Shown piece after piece: positions 1-7,758 of a stretch of DNA of 64,000 nt. The DNA lies in contig JAMPFE010000003.1 in NCBI GenBank assembly GCA_023664705.1, forward strand, positions 27,117-91,116, written 5' to 3'. The stretch comes from Lachnospiraceae bacterium. GTDB taxonomy: Bacteria; Bacillota; Clostridia; Oscillospirales; Ruminococcaceae. Both the position numbers and the translations under genes were made by a program. The notes beneath the pieces are model-generated. The model saw only the letters and a list, made by a program, of their open reading frames with translations, was not told the origin of the DNA and ran no database searches. Position 1 is the first letter of the stretch. Each line of letters starts with the position of its first letter.

Positions 1-1170
1 GCCGTCGAACATCACCCACCCGAACACGACCAGCACGAACGTGTACAGCCAGCTCAGCATGCCCGGCAGCTTTTCGAGCCACCTCCCGAGGAACAGCTTC
101 TCGAGCACTATCAGCACGCCGAAGTACGCTCCCCACAGCATAAAGTTCCACGAGGCGCCGTGCCAGATGCCCGTTATCGTCCACACGATAAGCAGGTTGA
201 GCACTGTGCGCGCCGTTCCCTTGCGGCTGCCGCCGAGGGGGAAGTAGACGTAGCTCTTGAACCACCCGCCCAAGGTCATATGCCACCGCCGCCAGAACTC
301 CGAAATGCTCTTGCTCATATACGGGTAGTCGAAGTTCTCGGGGAAGCTGAAGCCCATCATTTTCCCGAGCCCTATCGCCATATCGGAGTAGCCGCTGAAG
401 TCGAAATATATCTGGAACGTAAACGCGAGTATCCCCAGCCAAGCCGTCGCCGCCGATAGCTCGGAATACTCCATAGCCTTTACGGTAGTCCAGAGCATAC
501 CGATATTGTCGGCAATGAGGACCTTCTTTCCCAAGCCGGTAATGAACCGCGAGATCCCCCCCGCGAGCATCGGCTCGGTTATCTTTCGGTCGTCGATCTC
601 GTTCTGAACGTCCTCGTAGCGCACGATAGGACCCGCGACTATCTGCGGGAACAGCGTCACGAACGCCATAAAGCTCGCGGCGTTCTTCTGCACCTTTATC
701 TTTCGTCGGTAGAGGTCGATAGTGTACGACATCGACTGGAACGTAAAAAAGCTTATCCCTATCGGCAGCGGCAGGCTGGTAATCTTCCCCGTCATTTCGC
801 CGAATACCGCGTTGTACAGCTTTACAAACGGGTTGGTGATACCGAGCCCGAACCAGCTGTTGAACGAGCCGATAAGGAAGTCCGAGTACTTGAAAATCCC
901 CAGCAGCCCCAGATTCATCACCAGCGAGACGATGAGGCACGCCAAGCGGACTTTGGGCTTGTCGTCGTTTTTGTCGATGATGCGCCCCGCCGTGTAGTCG
1001 ATGAACGTGCTGAGTATCATGGCGAGGACGTAAATAGGCTCTCCCCAAGCGTAGAACAGCAGCCCGCTTACGAGAATGACTGCGTTTTTCAGCTTTTTCG
1101 GGACGATGTAGTAGATCAAAAGCGTTATTACGAGAAATGCGAAAAGAAAGGTAAGACTTGAAAAGACCAT
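1..1170 (-). CDS. MBOAT family O-acyltransferase (AlgI/DltB-like), 3' end outside window
   Basis: Multi-pass membrane acyltransferase of the AlgI/PatA type, which moves acyl groups (usually acetyl) across the membrane to extracellular polymers such as exopolysaccharide or peptidoglycan. The first 390 residues are present, out of about 470 usual for the family. They begin MVFSSLTFLFAFLVITLLIY, a hydrophobic start typical of AlgI, followed by LFYAWGEPIY. Near the window edge the reverse strand encodes TGIWHGASWNFMLWG (about 121-180), the MBOAT signature with the catalytic histidine. The start ATG at 1168-1170 lies 5 bp after the stop of the RNase M5 gene, so the two are probably cotranscribed. 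An SGNH/AlgJ-like partner often follows such genes but would lie outside the window. The substrate cannot be told from sequence. Confidence 0.9.
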   Translation of the reverse strand, partial: MVFSSLTFLFAFLVITLLIYYIVPKKLKNAVILVSGLLFYAWGEPIYVLAMILSTFIDYTAGRIIDKNDDKPKVRLACLIVSLVMNLGLLGIFKYSDFLIGSFNSWFGLGITNPFVKLYNAVFGEMTGKITSLPLPIGISFFTFQSMSYTIDLYRRKIKVQKNAASFMAFVTLFPQIVAGPIVRYEDVQNEIDDRKITEPMLAGGISRFITGLGKKVLIADNIGMLWTTVKAMEYSELSAATAWLGILAFTFQIYFDFSGYSDMAIGLGKMMGFSFPENFDYPYMSKSISEFWRRWHMTLGGWFKSYVYFPLGGSRKGTARTVLNLLIVWTITGIWHGASWNFMLWGAYFGVLIVLEKLFLGRWLEKLPGMLSWLYTFVLVVFGWVMFDG

Positions 1171-1175
1171 AATGT

Positions 1176-1757
1176 TTACTCCTGTTTAAAAAGGGTCGGA
1201 AGCTCCTCACGAGAGTACGTCACGTTGAGTATCTCCAGCAGCATATTCGCGGAAAGGCGCTCGGGAAGCCCGAGGGAGCGCTGAAATTCGGCGCGCTTTG
1301 CGGCGGAGTTCTCCCCGCCGACGAGCCCGAGCTCCATAAGGTCGGCTTTGGTTATCGGCTCTCTGGGAACGGGATTTTCCACGGCGAGCACGCCCGCTTT
1401 GCGGAAGGCTTCGAGGAGTATCGCGTCGTCAACGCCCTCCACGCCGAGCTTGCCCTCCGCGGAGGGCTTTTCCTTGCGGCGCTCCTTGCCGAAAATATCG
1501 GGGATATAGACGTTTATCACCTCGCAGCCGCGCGCGATATTCCGCAGTCTTGAGCGGATCCGGAAGCCCGCGCTGTCGCTGTCCGTAAGGATTATTATGC
1601 CCGTTTTTTCCGCTAACATTTTAATGAGCGAAACGGTTTCCTTGTTTTTGTACAGCTCGAAGCCGTTAGTTGGGATTATAACGGCGTCTACGAGGTTTGA
1701 GAGACGTATTTTGTCGTACTTTCCCTCGACTATTATCGCTTGTTTTATTTTCAGCAT
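1176..1757 (-). CDS. rnmV: Ribonuclease M5-like TOPRIM protein
   Basis: 193-residue TOPRIM nuclease matching RNase M5, which matures 5S rRNA precursors in Firmicutes. The TOPRIM glutamate lies in IIVEGKYD (residues 8-15) and the acidic DxD motif in ILTDSDSAGFRIR (about residues 56-68). The C-terminal half (EGVDDAILLEAFRKAGV onward) matches the usual M5 extension. Length is close to the normal 180-190. ATG at 1755-1757 is preceded by a GGAGAGC ribosome binding site. It starts beside the phased TTTGCAG element, transcribed away from it, and runs into the MBOAT gene. A small DnaG-like TOPRIM protein is the only real alternative. Confidence 0.9.
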   Translation of the reverse strand: MLKIKQAIIVEGKYDKIRLSNLVDAVIIPTNGFELYKNKETVSLIKMLAEKTGIIILTDSDSAGFRIRSRLRNIARGCEVINVYIPDIFGKERRKEKPSAEGKLGVEGVDDAILLEAFRKAGVLAVENPVPREPITKADLMELGLVGGENSAAKRAEFQRSLGLPERLSANMLLEILNVTYSREELPTLFKQE

Positions 1758-1782
1758 TTTGCTCTCCGATGAATTGATTTTG

Positions 1783-1966
1783 CAAGTTTTTGACTGGGAA
1801 ATTGCAAAATTTTTTGGTTTTGGTAACTAATCGTTGAAATCTGTGTATTATTTTGCAGCTTTTTGCAGTTCGCGTGCAGTAATTTGCAGCCGATTTGCAG
1901 TTATTTGCAGATTTTTGCGGTTTTCGGCTGTAAATATTTGGAAACGCTGTAAATTTATGTTAAAAT
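1783..1966 (+). promoter_or_regulatory. Promoter with seven helically phased TTTGCAG boxes (copy 1)
   Basis: TTTGCAG-type boxes end at 1858, 1868, 1879, 1889, 1900, 1910 and 1920 (the last TTTGCGG), giving spacings of 10, 11, 10, 11, 10 and 10 bp, so all boxes sit on one face of the helix. Just downstream is a sigma-A-like promoter: TTGGAA at 1938-1943, a 17-bp spacer, and TAAAAT at 1961-1966. A block near 1783-1815 (AGTTTTTGACTGGGAAATTG) and the promoter recur almost unchanged, in reverse orientation, at 37241-37440 with identical box spacing. A second conserved -10 with a TG extension (TGCTATGAT, 2033-2040) follows. The downstream DNA carries hairpins and no clear gene. No such family is known to me. 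Confidence 0.7.
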
Positions 1967-2034
1967 ATGGAATTTGCAATGCTAACTAATTCGGCGGCGA
2001 AAAACTTTGCAGTTTTTTGCAGTCTTGGGTTTGC

Positions 2035-2300
2035 TATGATGAAGCTGCGGGCGCGGTTGAGAAAATCTGCCACTGGCAGATTTTCTCAATAGTCGACGGT
2101 CACGCCTGTCGGCGAGACCGCCGACGCGGAGCTCTGCTCCGCACCTCGCTGGGGAAAAACTCTTGTTTTTCCCCAGACCCCTTTAGCGCTTTTTTCTTTT
2201 GCCGCTTCGCGGCGTTCTGGGCTTCGCCCAGACCCAGCAAGGGCGCTGCCCTTGCATCCCGCAAGCCTTTTTGAAAAAAGGCTTGACCGAAAAACTTTTT
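2035..2300 (+). ncRNA. Candidate non-coding transcript: train of eight perfect hairpins
   Basis: Non-coding stretch between the phased promoter and the end of holA. After the TATGAT at 2035-2040 come successive perfect inverted repeats. The first has 15-16-bp arms (TTGAGAAAATCTGCCA and its complement, about 2055-2088). Others follow: GTCGGCG/CGCCGAC, GCGGAGC/GCTCCGC, CTGGGGAAAAAC/GTTTTTCCCCAG, GCCGC/GCGGC, TCTGGGC/GCCCAGA, GCAAGGGC/GCCCTTGC and CAAGCCTTTTT/AAAAAGGCTTG. Loops are mostly 3-4 nt. Stems differ in sequence, so this is an array of hairpins and not a simple repeat. Hairpin trains of this style are common intergenic filler in Clostridia; expression as an RNA is inferred only from the promoter. 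Confidence 0.4.
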
Positions 2301-2352
2301 AGCCGCTAACGCGGTGTTTATTAACTAGCTGCTAACAACTATTCGCTAATAA

Positions 2353-3393
2353 CTATCTGCGTAAATTCGCTATCTCGATAATCGCCCGCTCGATGAGCAG
2401 CCGCCTATCCGCGCTTGACGAGTTCAGGAGCCGATTTGTCTTGTACAGCACCGCCAGACATTCGCCGAGATAGCGCTCCGAAAGGCTTCCGACCGCGCCG
2501 AACACGTTGATTATCATAAAGCTCCTGTTTGGCGGATAGCCGAACGCCTTGACCGTTTCGGACGCGGATCTCCCAGCGAGCTTTCCGAGCTTTGCGTGAT
2601 ACAAAGCCGTAAAATGGCTCGACATCGCACCGAGTATGCTCATGGGGTCGGCGCGCTGAACGAACAGAGCGTCCAGCAGTCTAAGGGCGCTGCCCGTGCG
2701 CCCCGCGAAAAGCTCCCTCGCGAGATTGAAAACGTTGCTGTCGATGCGCTTGGGGACGAGGCTTTCGATGTCTTCGGAGGTTATCTCGCCGCTGCCCCTG
2801 TACGCGCAGAGCTTCGCGAGCTCGTTGTCGAGCAGGGTGAGGCTGTTGGAGCACTCCCAAGCGAGGTAATCCGCGTTCTCGAACGAGAGCGAGCAGCCCG
2901 CCTTTGCGGCTTCGCTCTGCGCCCTGACGGCGACCTTGTTCTGAGGGAGGAACTTCATCTCGCAGGACAAGCCGACCGCCTCGAGAGCCTCGATGAACCT
3001 TGTCGTTTTGACGCCGAGCTTTTTCATATCGTATACGATATTTTCCTGCGCGACGATAAGCACGCCCGTTTCGGGGAGGCTGCCGAGCAGCTTGATATAC
3101 GCCTTGAGCTCGGTTTCGGGCATAGCGGCGGCGTTCAGATCCCTTATCAGCACGCACCTGTGCTCCGAGAAAAACGGCATATTTTCAAGCTGGTCGGAAA
3201 GCTCGTCGGCTTTGGGGGCTTCCGAGTACTTCACGAGGTTCATATCGCGGGCTTCCTCGGGAACGGCGAGCGCGGCTATTTTTTCCGCGAAGAAGCGCAC
3301 AAGATAGCTCTCCTCGCCGTAGAGGAAATACGCCCTCGCGAGCTTTTCCGACTGCAGATCCGCTTTCAGGCGGTTTTCGTTTATCTTCGGCAT
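2353..3393 (-). CDS. holA: DNA polymerase III subunit delta
   Basis: 346-residue clamp-loader subunit that opens the beta sliding clamp. It begins MPKINENRLKADL and has the HolA layout: a degenerate AAA+ fold (YFLYGEESYLVRFFAEKI near residue 20, equivalent to the family's YGxExxL motif), a middle lid domain, and a helical C-terminal collar ending RLLIERAIIEIANLRR. An upstream in-frame start exists (to 3429) but would overlap the HIT gene by 35 bp. The ATG at 3391-3393, one base after the HIT stop (TGATATG), fits translational coupling and family length. It is the distal gene of a probable alaS-HIT-holA run. Confidence 0.92.
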   Translation of the reverse strand: MPKINENRLKADLQSEKLARAYFLYGEESYLVRFFAEKIAALAVPEEARDMNLVKYSEAPKADELSDQLENMPFFSEHRCVLIRDLNAAAMPETELKAYIKLLGSLPETGVLIVAQENIVYDMKKLGVKTTRFIEALEAVGLSCEMKFLPQNKVAVRAQSEAAKAGCSLSFENADYLAWECSNSLTLLDNELAKLCAYRGSGEITSEDIESLVPKRIDSNVFNLARELFAGRTGSALRLLDALFVQRADPMSILGAMSSHFTALYHAKLGKLAGRSASETVKAFGYPPNRSFMIINVFGAVGSLSERYLGECLAVLYKTNRLLNSSSADRRLLIERAIIEIANLRR

Positions 3394-3394
3394 A

Positions 3395-3733
3395 TCAGAC
3401 CATGCTTCCGTCAAGCTGCCTGCCGCCAAGGATGTGGAAATGCAGATGGCGAACGCTCTGGCAGCCGTGCTCGCCGACGTTGGACACCACGCGGTAGCCG
3501 TCGGTCAAGCCCTCGTTTTTGGCTATCTCGGCGATTTTTGCGAAGATGTGCGCGACTGCGGCACTGTTCTCGGGGGTGAGCTCGTCCACGCCGCCGATAT
3601 GCTCCTTGGGTATCACGAGAATATGCACGGGCGCTTGGGGGTTTATGTCCCGGAAAGCCAGAATTTTATCGTCCTCGTATACCTTTGTCGAGGGGATCTC
3701 CCCCGCGATTATTTTGCAGAACAAACAATCCAT
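3395..3733 (-). CDS. HIT family nucleotide hydrolase (HINT-like)
   Basis: 112-residue histidine-triad protein that likely hydrolyses purine nucleoside phosphoramidates or similar nucleotide conjugates. It starts MDCLFCKIIAGEIPSTKVYE, the classical bacterial HIT start, with CxxC near the N-terminus. The catalytic triad is seen as VRHLHFHILGG (HxHxH) close to the C-terminus. Length is normal. Its stop is coupled to holA. The gap to alaS holds the palindromic repeat at 3751-3863, so it may be read through from alaS or start from a promoter I could not identify. Confidence 0.93.
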   Translation of the reverse strand: MDCLFCKIIAGEIPSTKVYEDDKILAFRDINPQAPVHILVIPKEHIGGVDELTPENSAAVAHIFAKIAEIAKNEGLTDGYRVVSNVGEHGCQSVRHLHFHILGGRQLDGSMV

Positions 3734-3750
3734 AATTCACCTCAAAATTC

Positions 3751-3863
3751 AGTTTACAGTTGATAGTTGACAGTTATGGTGCCGCCTTGCGGCGGCGATT
3801 TAAATGATGCGCGCGCAGCGCGCACCTTAACTGTCAACTGTACAATGTACACTGTCAATTGTC
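3751..3863. repeat. MITE-like palindromic intergenic element at the alaS 3' end
   Basis: Inverted repeat of about 110 bp. Outer arms AGTTGACAGTTATGGTGC (3765-3782) and its near complement GCGCACCTTAACTGTCAACT (3820-3839) enclose two GC-rich hairpins (GCCGCCTTGCGGCGGC and GCGCGCGCAGCGCGC). Flanking copies of TTGACAGT/ACTGTCAA and GTACAATGTAC extend it. It overlaps the last codons of alaS: the final Asp-Asn-stop lies inside the element. Shorter versions of its end sequence (about 34 bp) recur twice between the rok tail duplications at 35581-35614 and 35782-35815. It carries no transposase, so it would depend on an enzyme elsewhere if mobile. Confidence 0.7.
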
Positions 3864-6491
3864 GAGCGCGCTTTGCGCGATCGACAACACGGCGTCCAGA
3901 GCGTCCTTTATTTTCGACGCGTCGGGAACGCCCGCCATGGCCTGGTCGGGCTTTCCGCCGCCCTTGCCGCCCGCCGCCGCGGCGACCTCGCGGACTATCG
4001 AGCCCGCGTTCGCGCCCTTGGCTACGGCGCTCTTGGAGCACTTGCAGAGGATGTTCGACTTGCCGTCGGCAGTGCCCGCGAGCACCGCGATGAAGCAGTC
4101 GTACTTGTCCGCGAGGCTGTCGCCTATCTTGCGCAGACCGTCCGCGTTGGTGCCGTCGAACGCGGCGGCGATGACCTTAACGCCGTTTACGTCCTTTGCG
4201 TCGAGGTCGCCGAGACGCGCATTGGCGGCTGCCTGCTGCATGGCTTCTATCTTCCTGTCCCTTTCGCGGAGCTCGCTCATAAGGCTCTCGGCGCGGCGCG
4301 GCAGCTCGTCGGGGTCGGGGACCTTGAGCGCGGTGCAGGTCTTGTCGACGATGTTCTTATAATCGTACAGCATGGACAGCACCGCCGTGCCCGTGACTGC
4401 CTGAATACGCCTTACGCCGCTCGCGACGGAGCTTTCGGAGACGATTTTGAACAGACCCGCCTCGGAGGAGTTTCTGAGGTGCGTGCCGCCGCAGAACTCC
4501 ACGGAATAATCGCCGACGTTCACTACGCGGACGGTGTCGCCGTATTTCTCGCCGAACAGCGCCATTGCGCCCTTTTTGCGCGCTTCCTCTATCGGGAGCA
4601 CTTCGGTGACGACGGGGAGCGCACGCTGGATAGTCCGGTTCACGGCGTTTTCGACCTCGGTGAGCTCCTCGGGGGTCATTGCCTTGAAGTGGCTGAAGTC
4701 GAAGCGGCACTGGTACGGGTCGACGTAGGAGCCGCTCTGATGAACGTGCTCGCCGAGAACGTCCCGAAGTGCGCGCTGGAGGATATGGCATGCCGTGTGG
4801 TTGCGCTCCGTGGCGTTGCGCACTATTTTGTCGACTTGGCAGGCGACGTCGCTGCCGACTTGGAAAGCGCCGTTTTTCACCGTGCCGAAGCTGATGAACT
4901 GCCCGCCGCCGAGCTTTTTCGTATCGCGGATTTCAAGTCTCGCGCCCGAGGTCTTGCCCGATATGACGCCCTTGTCGCCGACCTGACCGCCCATTTCGGC
5001 GTAGAAGGGCGTTTTGTCGACGATCACGCCGACCTCGTCGCCCTCGCGGCACTCGGAGACGGTCTCGCCGTCCTTGACGAGCGCGAGTATCTTCGCGTCG
5101 CATACGAGCGTATCGTAGCCGACGAACTCGGTCGTGAATTTGTCGAGCTCGGAGTTTTTGGCGTTGTCCCAGCCGCCGCCGAGCTTTTTGTTCTCGCGGG
5201 CGGTTTGCTTCTGAATTTTCATGCACTCCGCGAAACCGTCCTCGTCGGCCTCGAAGCCGTTTTCGTGCAGTATCTCCTTGGTGAGGTCGAGCGGGAAACC
5301 GTAGGTGTCGTGGAGCTTGAAAACGTCCTCGCCTTTTAGGGTCTTTTCGCCCGACTTTTTCAGCTCCTCTATCATTTCGGAGAGTATCTCCGTGCCTTTG
5401 TCTATGGTCTTGGCAAAGCTCTCCTCCTCGGTCTGAATGATTTTTTTGATGTAGGCGCGCTTTTCGGCGAGCTCGGGGTAAGCGCTCAGATTTTCGTCGA
5501 TGACCGTGTCGCAAACCTCGTACAGGAATGCCTTGTGATAGCCCAACAAACGGCCGTGGCGCGCGGCTCTCCTCAAAAGGCGGCGAAGAACGTAGCCGCG
5601 ACCCTCGTTGGATGGGAGAATGCCGTCGCCGACCATAAACGTGGTGGAGCGGATGTGGTCGGTGATGACGCGTATGGAGACATCTTTCTGCTCGTCGTCG
5701 CGGTAGTTTACTCCGATTATGGAGCAGATTTTGCCCATGATGTTCTTTACGGTGTCGACCTCGAAGAGGTTGTCAACGCCCTGCATTACGCACGCGAGGC
5801 GCTCCAAGCCCATGCCCGTGTCGATGTTTTTCGTCGCGAGCTGTGTGTAGTTGCCCTTGCCGTCGTTGTCGAACTGCGTGAAAACGTTGTTCCATATCTC
5901 GATGATGCGGTCGCAGTCCTCGGCTTGCTCGAAGCTCTCGAGGGGACCGTATTTCTCGCCGCGGTCGAAGTGTATCTCGGAGCAGGGTCCGCAGGGACCG
6001 CTGCCGTGCTCCCAGAAATTATCGGCTTTTCCGAGCTTGATTATCCTGTCGCGCGGAACGCCTATCTCGTTCGCCCAGATGTCGCCCGCCTCGTCGTCCT
6101 GCTCGTAGATCGTTACCCAGAGCCTGTCCGCGGGGATCTCGAGGGTCTTGGTGAGGTACTCCCACGCCCAGGCTATCGCCTCGTGCTTGAAATAATCGCC
6201 GAAGGAGAAGTTGCCGAGCATTTCAAAATAGGTGCCGTGGCGCGCGGTCTTGCCGACGTTTTCGATGTCGGGCGTGCGTATGCACTTCTGGCAGGTCGTC
6301 ATTCGGTGACGCGGGGGCTCCTCGATGCCTTGGAAGTACTTTTTCAGCGGCGTCATGCCCGCGTTTATCAACAGTATCGAGTTGTCGTCCGCGGGCGGCA
6401 CCAGTGGGAAGCTGTTCATGCGCAGGTGTCCCTTGCTCTCGAAAAACGCCAGATAGCTCTCGCGGAGCTCGTTTAATCCCATCCACTTCAT
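3855..6491 (-). CDS. alaS: Alanine--tRNA ligase
   Basis: 878-residue class II synthetase that charges tRNA-Ala, with its own editing domain. It starts MKWMGLNELRESYLAFFESK; the ATG at 6489-6491 follows GGACGG. The catalytic domain shows MTTCQKCIRTPDIENVGKTA and GSGPCGPCSEIHFDRG. The editing domain carries zinc-ligand motifs HTACH and CGGTH. The C-terminal DHHA1-like part ends AGSIVREVAAAAGGKGGGKPDQAM, the conserved Gly-rich tail. Length matches the usual 875. The upstream extension of the frame is unlikely to be translated because it crosses the promoter leader. The leader is only about 65 nt, too short for a T-box. The last two residues are encoded inside a palindromic repeat. Confidence 0.97.
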   Translation of the reverse strand: MKWMGLNELRESYLAFFESKGHLRMNSFPLVPPADDNSILLINAGMTPLKKYFQGIEEPPRHRMTTCQKCIRTPDIENVGKTARHGTYFEMLGNFSFGDYFKHEAIAWAWEYLTKTLEIPADRLWVTIYEQDDEAGDIWANEIGVPRDRIIKLGKADNFWEHGSGPCGPCSEIHFDRGEKYGPLESFEQAEDCDRIIEIWNNVFTQFDNDGKGNYTQLATKNIDTGMGLERLACVMQGVDNLFEVDTVKNIMGKICSIIGVNYRDDEQKDVSIRVITDHIRSTTFMVGDGILPSNEGRGYVLRRLLRRAARHGRLLGYHKAFLYEVCDTVIDENLSAYPELAEKRAYIKKIIQTEEESFAKTIDKGTEILSEMIEELKKSGEKTLKGEDVFKLHDTYGFPLDLTKEILHENGFEADEDGFAECMKIQKQTARENKKLGGGWDNAKNSELDKFTTEFVGYDTLVCDAKILALVKDGETVSECREGDEVGVIVDKTPFYAEMGGQVGDKGVISGKTSGARLEIRDTKKLGGGQFISFGTVKNGAFQVGSDVACQVDKIVRNATERNHTACHILQRALRDVLGEHVHQSGSYVDPYQCRFDFSHFKAMTPEELTEVENAVNRTIQRALPVVTEVLPIEEARKKGAMALFGEKYGDTVRVVNVGDYSVEFCGGTHLRNSSEAGLFKIVSESSVASGVRRIQAVTGTAVLSMLYDYKNIVDKTCTALKVPDPDELPRRAESLMSELRERDRKIEAMQQAAANARLGDLDAKDVNGVKVIAAAFDGTNADGLRKIGDSLADKYDCFIAVLAGTADGKSNILCKCSKSAVAKGANAGSIVREVAAAAGGKGGGKPDQAMAGVPDASKIKDALDAVLSIAQSALDN

Positions 6492-6563
6492 AATTTTTCC
6501 GTCCTTTGTATTTTTATTTACAGTTATTTCCATTTTGTTCCCGAAATAACACATACATATTAT

Positions 6564-6592
6564 ATTATAGCTCATTATCGGCGTAAAGTCAA
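6564..6592 (-). promoter_or_regulatory. Promoter of alaS
   Basis: On the minus strand TTGACT (6587-6592), 17-bp spacer, TATAAT (6564-6569), about 70 bp before the alaS start. It is close to the sigma-A consensus. Confidence 0.8.
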
Positions 6593-6604
6593 GGGGTAAA
6601 GGAA

Positions 6605-6637
6605 ATAAAAAACTGCCGTAAGGGGTACGGCAGTTTT
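6605..6637 (-). terminator. Intrinsic terminator after the DUF4870-like gene
   Basis: Perfect 12-bp stem (AAAACTGCCGTA 6609-6620 with TACGGCAGTTTT 6626-6637), 5-nt loop, followed on the minus strand by a T-rich run. It separates the DUF4870-like gene from the alaS promoter. Confidence 0.9.
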
Positions 6638-6661
6638 CTGTTTGTTATGTTGCTTCGCGCA

Positions 6662-6937
6662 TTACTTGAGGATGCGGATCTTGCCGATGAGCGGCAGATC
6701 TTTCATCTCGCCGTTTGCGGCGTTGATGATACCCATGATCATAAACACGAACACGGCGATCTCGCAGATCCAGCCCAAAAAGGGAACGATGCCGCAGACG
6801 AGGCTCGCGAGCCAGAGCACCAGCCCCTGATTTGCGTGGAACTTTGTAAATTCGGTTTTGCCTGCGAGAAGCCCTACCAGCCACAAGAAGCCTATGTACG
6901 ACAGTATGCCGAACAGCTTGTCATTTGAATCTTCCAT
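6662..6937 (-). CDS. DUF4870/Tic20-like small membrane protein
   Basis: 91-residue protein with three predicted membrane helices: LFGILSYIGFLWLVGLLAG near the start, LVLWLASLVCGIVPFLGWI in the middle, and a third through FVFMIMGIINAANG. The short KFHANQGLVLW segment between helices 1 and 2 and the NAANGEMKDLPLIG tail match the DUF4870 family. Function is unknown for the family. The gene is monocistronic, with its own promoter (6989-7017) and terminator (6605-6637). It has a GGAGG ribosome binding site just before the ATG. Confidence 0.8.
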   Translation of the reverse strand: MEDSNDKLFGILSYIGFLWLVGLLAGKTEFTKFHANQGLVLWLASLVCGIVPFLGWICEIAVFVFMIMGIINAANGEMKDLPLIGKIRILK

Positions 6938-6988
6938 TTGGAAACCCTCCTAAAAATAATCTTGCGGCGCCACTTCCGCATTGCTTTT

Positions 6989-7017
6989 ACTATACCAAAA
7001 AAACGCGGTTTTGTCAA
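6989..7017 (-). promoter_or_regulatory. Promoter of the DUF4870-like gene
   Basis: Minus strand TTGACA (7012-7017), 17-bp spacer, TATAGT (6989-6994); the gene starts about 50 bp downstream. Confidence 0.85.
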
Positions 7018-7126
7018 GCGGTTAAACGAACATTTGCCGCCTTGGGGAGGCTATTTTGTAACTTTAAACAAATTTTCCGAAAATAATTTTTGCACAATAG
7101 TATAATATGTTGTGTCATAAATCCGC

Positions 7127-7750
7127 TCAGCGCAGGTAGGGATTGTACTTTTTTTCCGTTTCGAGGTCGGTTATCTCGCCGTGTCCGCACAGCAGCCGCC
7201 AGCTGCCCTTCAGCGCCTTTATCTTGGCGAGGCTTTCGAGCATTTGTCTGTCGCTGCCCGAATAGCCGTCGGTGCGCCCTATGCTGCCTTGGAAGATGAC
7301 GTCGCCCGTGAGCGCCGCGCCGTACCGTTCGCAGAACAGCAGACAGCTGCCCGCGGTGTGCCCGGGGGCTGCCATTGCCTTGAACGTGAGCCCGCACACC
7401 GAAAACTCCTCGCCGTCCGTGAACACGCGGTCGGGCGTTACGGGCGCGAACGGCGTGCCCTGCATGAACCACGCCCAGCTCTTGTCGGAGCTTTGCAGCA
7501 TTTCGGAGTCCAAGTCGGGGGCGTAAACGGGCGCGCCCGTTTGCTCCCGAAGCGCGGCGGCTCCGGCGAAGTGGTCGAAGTGCCCGTGGGTGATGATTAT
7601 CGCGCCGACCTCCATGTCCTCTCTGTCCATTGCCGCAATGACCTCCGCGGAGGAGGCGGGGTCGACGACGACGGCTTTATTGCCGTCCGCGGGGATGATG
7701 TAGCAATTTGCCGCCAGCGCGCCGAGCGGAAGCTGCATTATTTTATCCAT
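7127..7750 (-). CDS. MBL-fold metallo-hydrolase (glyoxalase II-like)
   Basis: 207-residue metallo-beta-lactamase-fold protein. The metal-binding motif HGHFDHFAG (HxHxDH) lies near residue 57. A second histidine is in APGHTAGSCLLF and the bridging Asp in AALTGDVIFQGSIGRTD, ending with CGHGEITDLETEKKYNPYL. This pattern is that of GloB-like hydrolases (YcbL type), which hydrolyse thioesters such as S-lactoylglutathione analogues. I chose the ATG at 7748-7750 because AGGT lies six bases upstream; a GTG at 7760-7762 gives four more residues. It is the last gene of the purB-recJ-rel-GIY-YIG operon. Confidence 0.9.
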   Translation of the reverse strand: MDKIMQLPLGALAANCYIIPADGNKAVVVDPASSAEVIAAMDREDMEVGAIIITHGHFDHFAGAAALREQTGAPVYAPDLDSEMLQSSDKSWAWFMQGTPFAPVTPDRVFTDGEEFSVCGLTFKAMAAPGHTAGSCLLFCERYGAALTGDVIFQGSIGRTDGYSGSDRQMLESLAKIKALKGSWRLLCGHGEITDLETEKKYNPYLR

Positions 7751-7758
7751 AGAATACC

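Noticed and set aside
1851..1920. CRISPR-like array
   Set aside because: The boxes are 7 bp at 10-11-bp spacing, far too short for repeats and spacers, and no cas genes are in the window.
3873..5339. Long plus-strand open frames opposite alaS, rel, recJ, purB and sbcC
   Set aside because: High GC at third positions of the true genes keeps antisense frames open. The products are Arg/Val/Ala/His-rich with no recognisable domain, and the sense strand has clear family motifs.
6492..6600. T-box riboswitch upstream of alaS
   Set aside because: The promoter at 6564-6592 leaves a leader of only about 70 nt, and no T-box sequence or specifier hairpin is present. The same holds for leuS, with a leader of about 35 nt.
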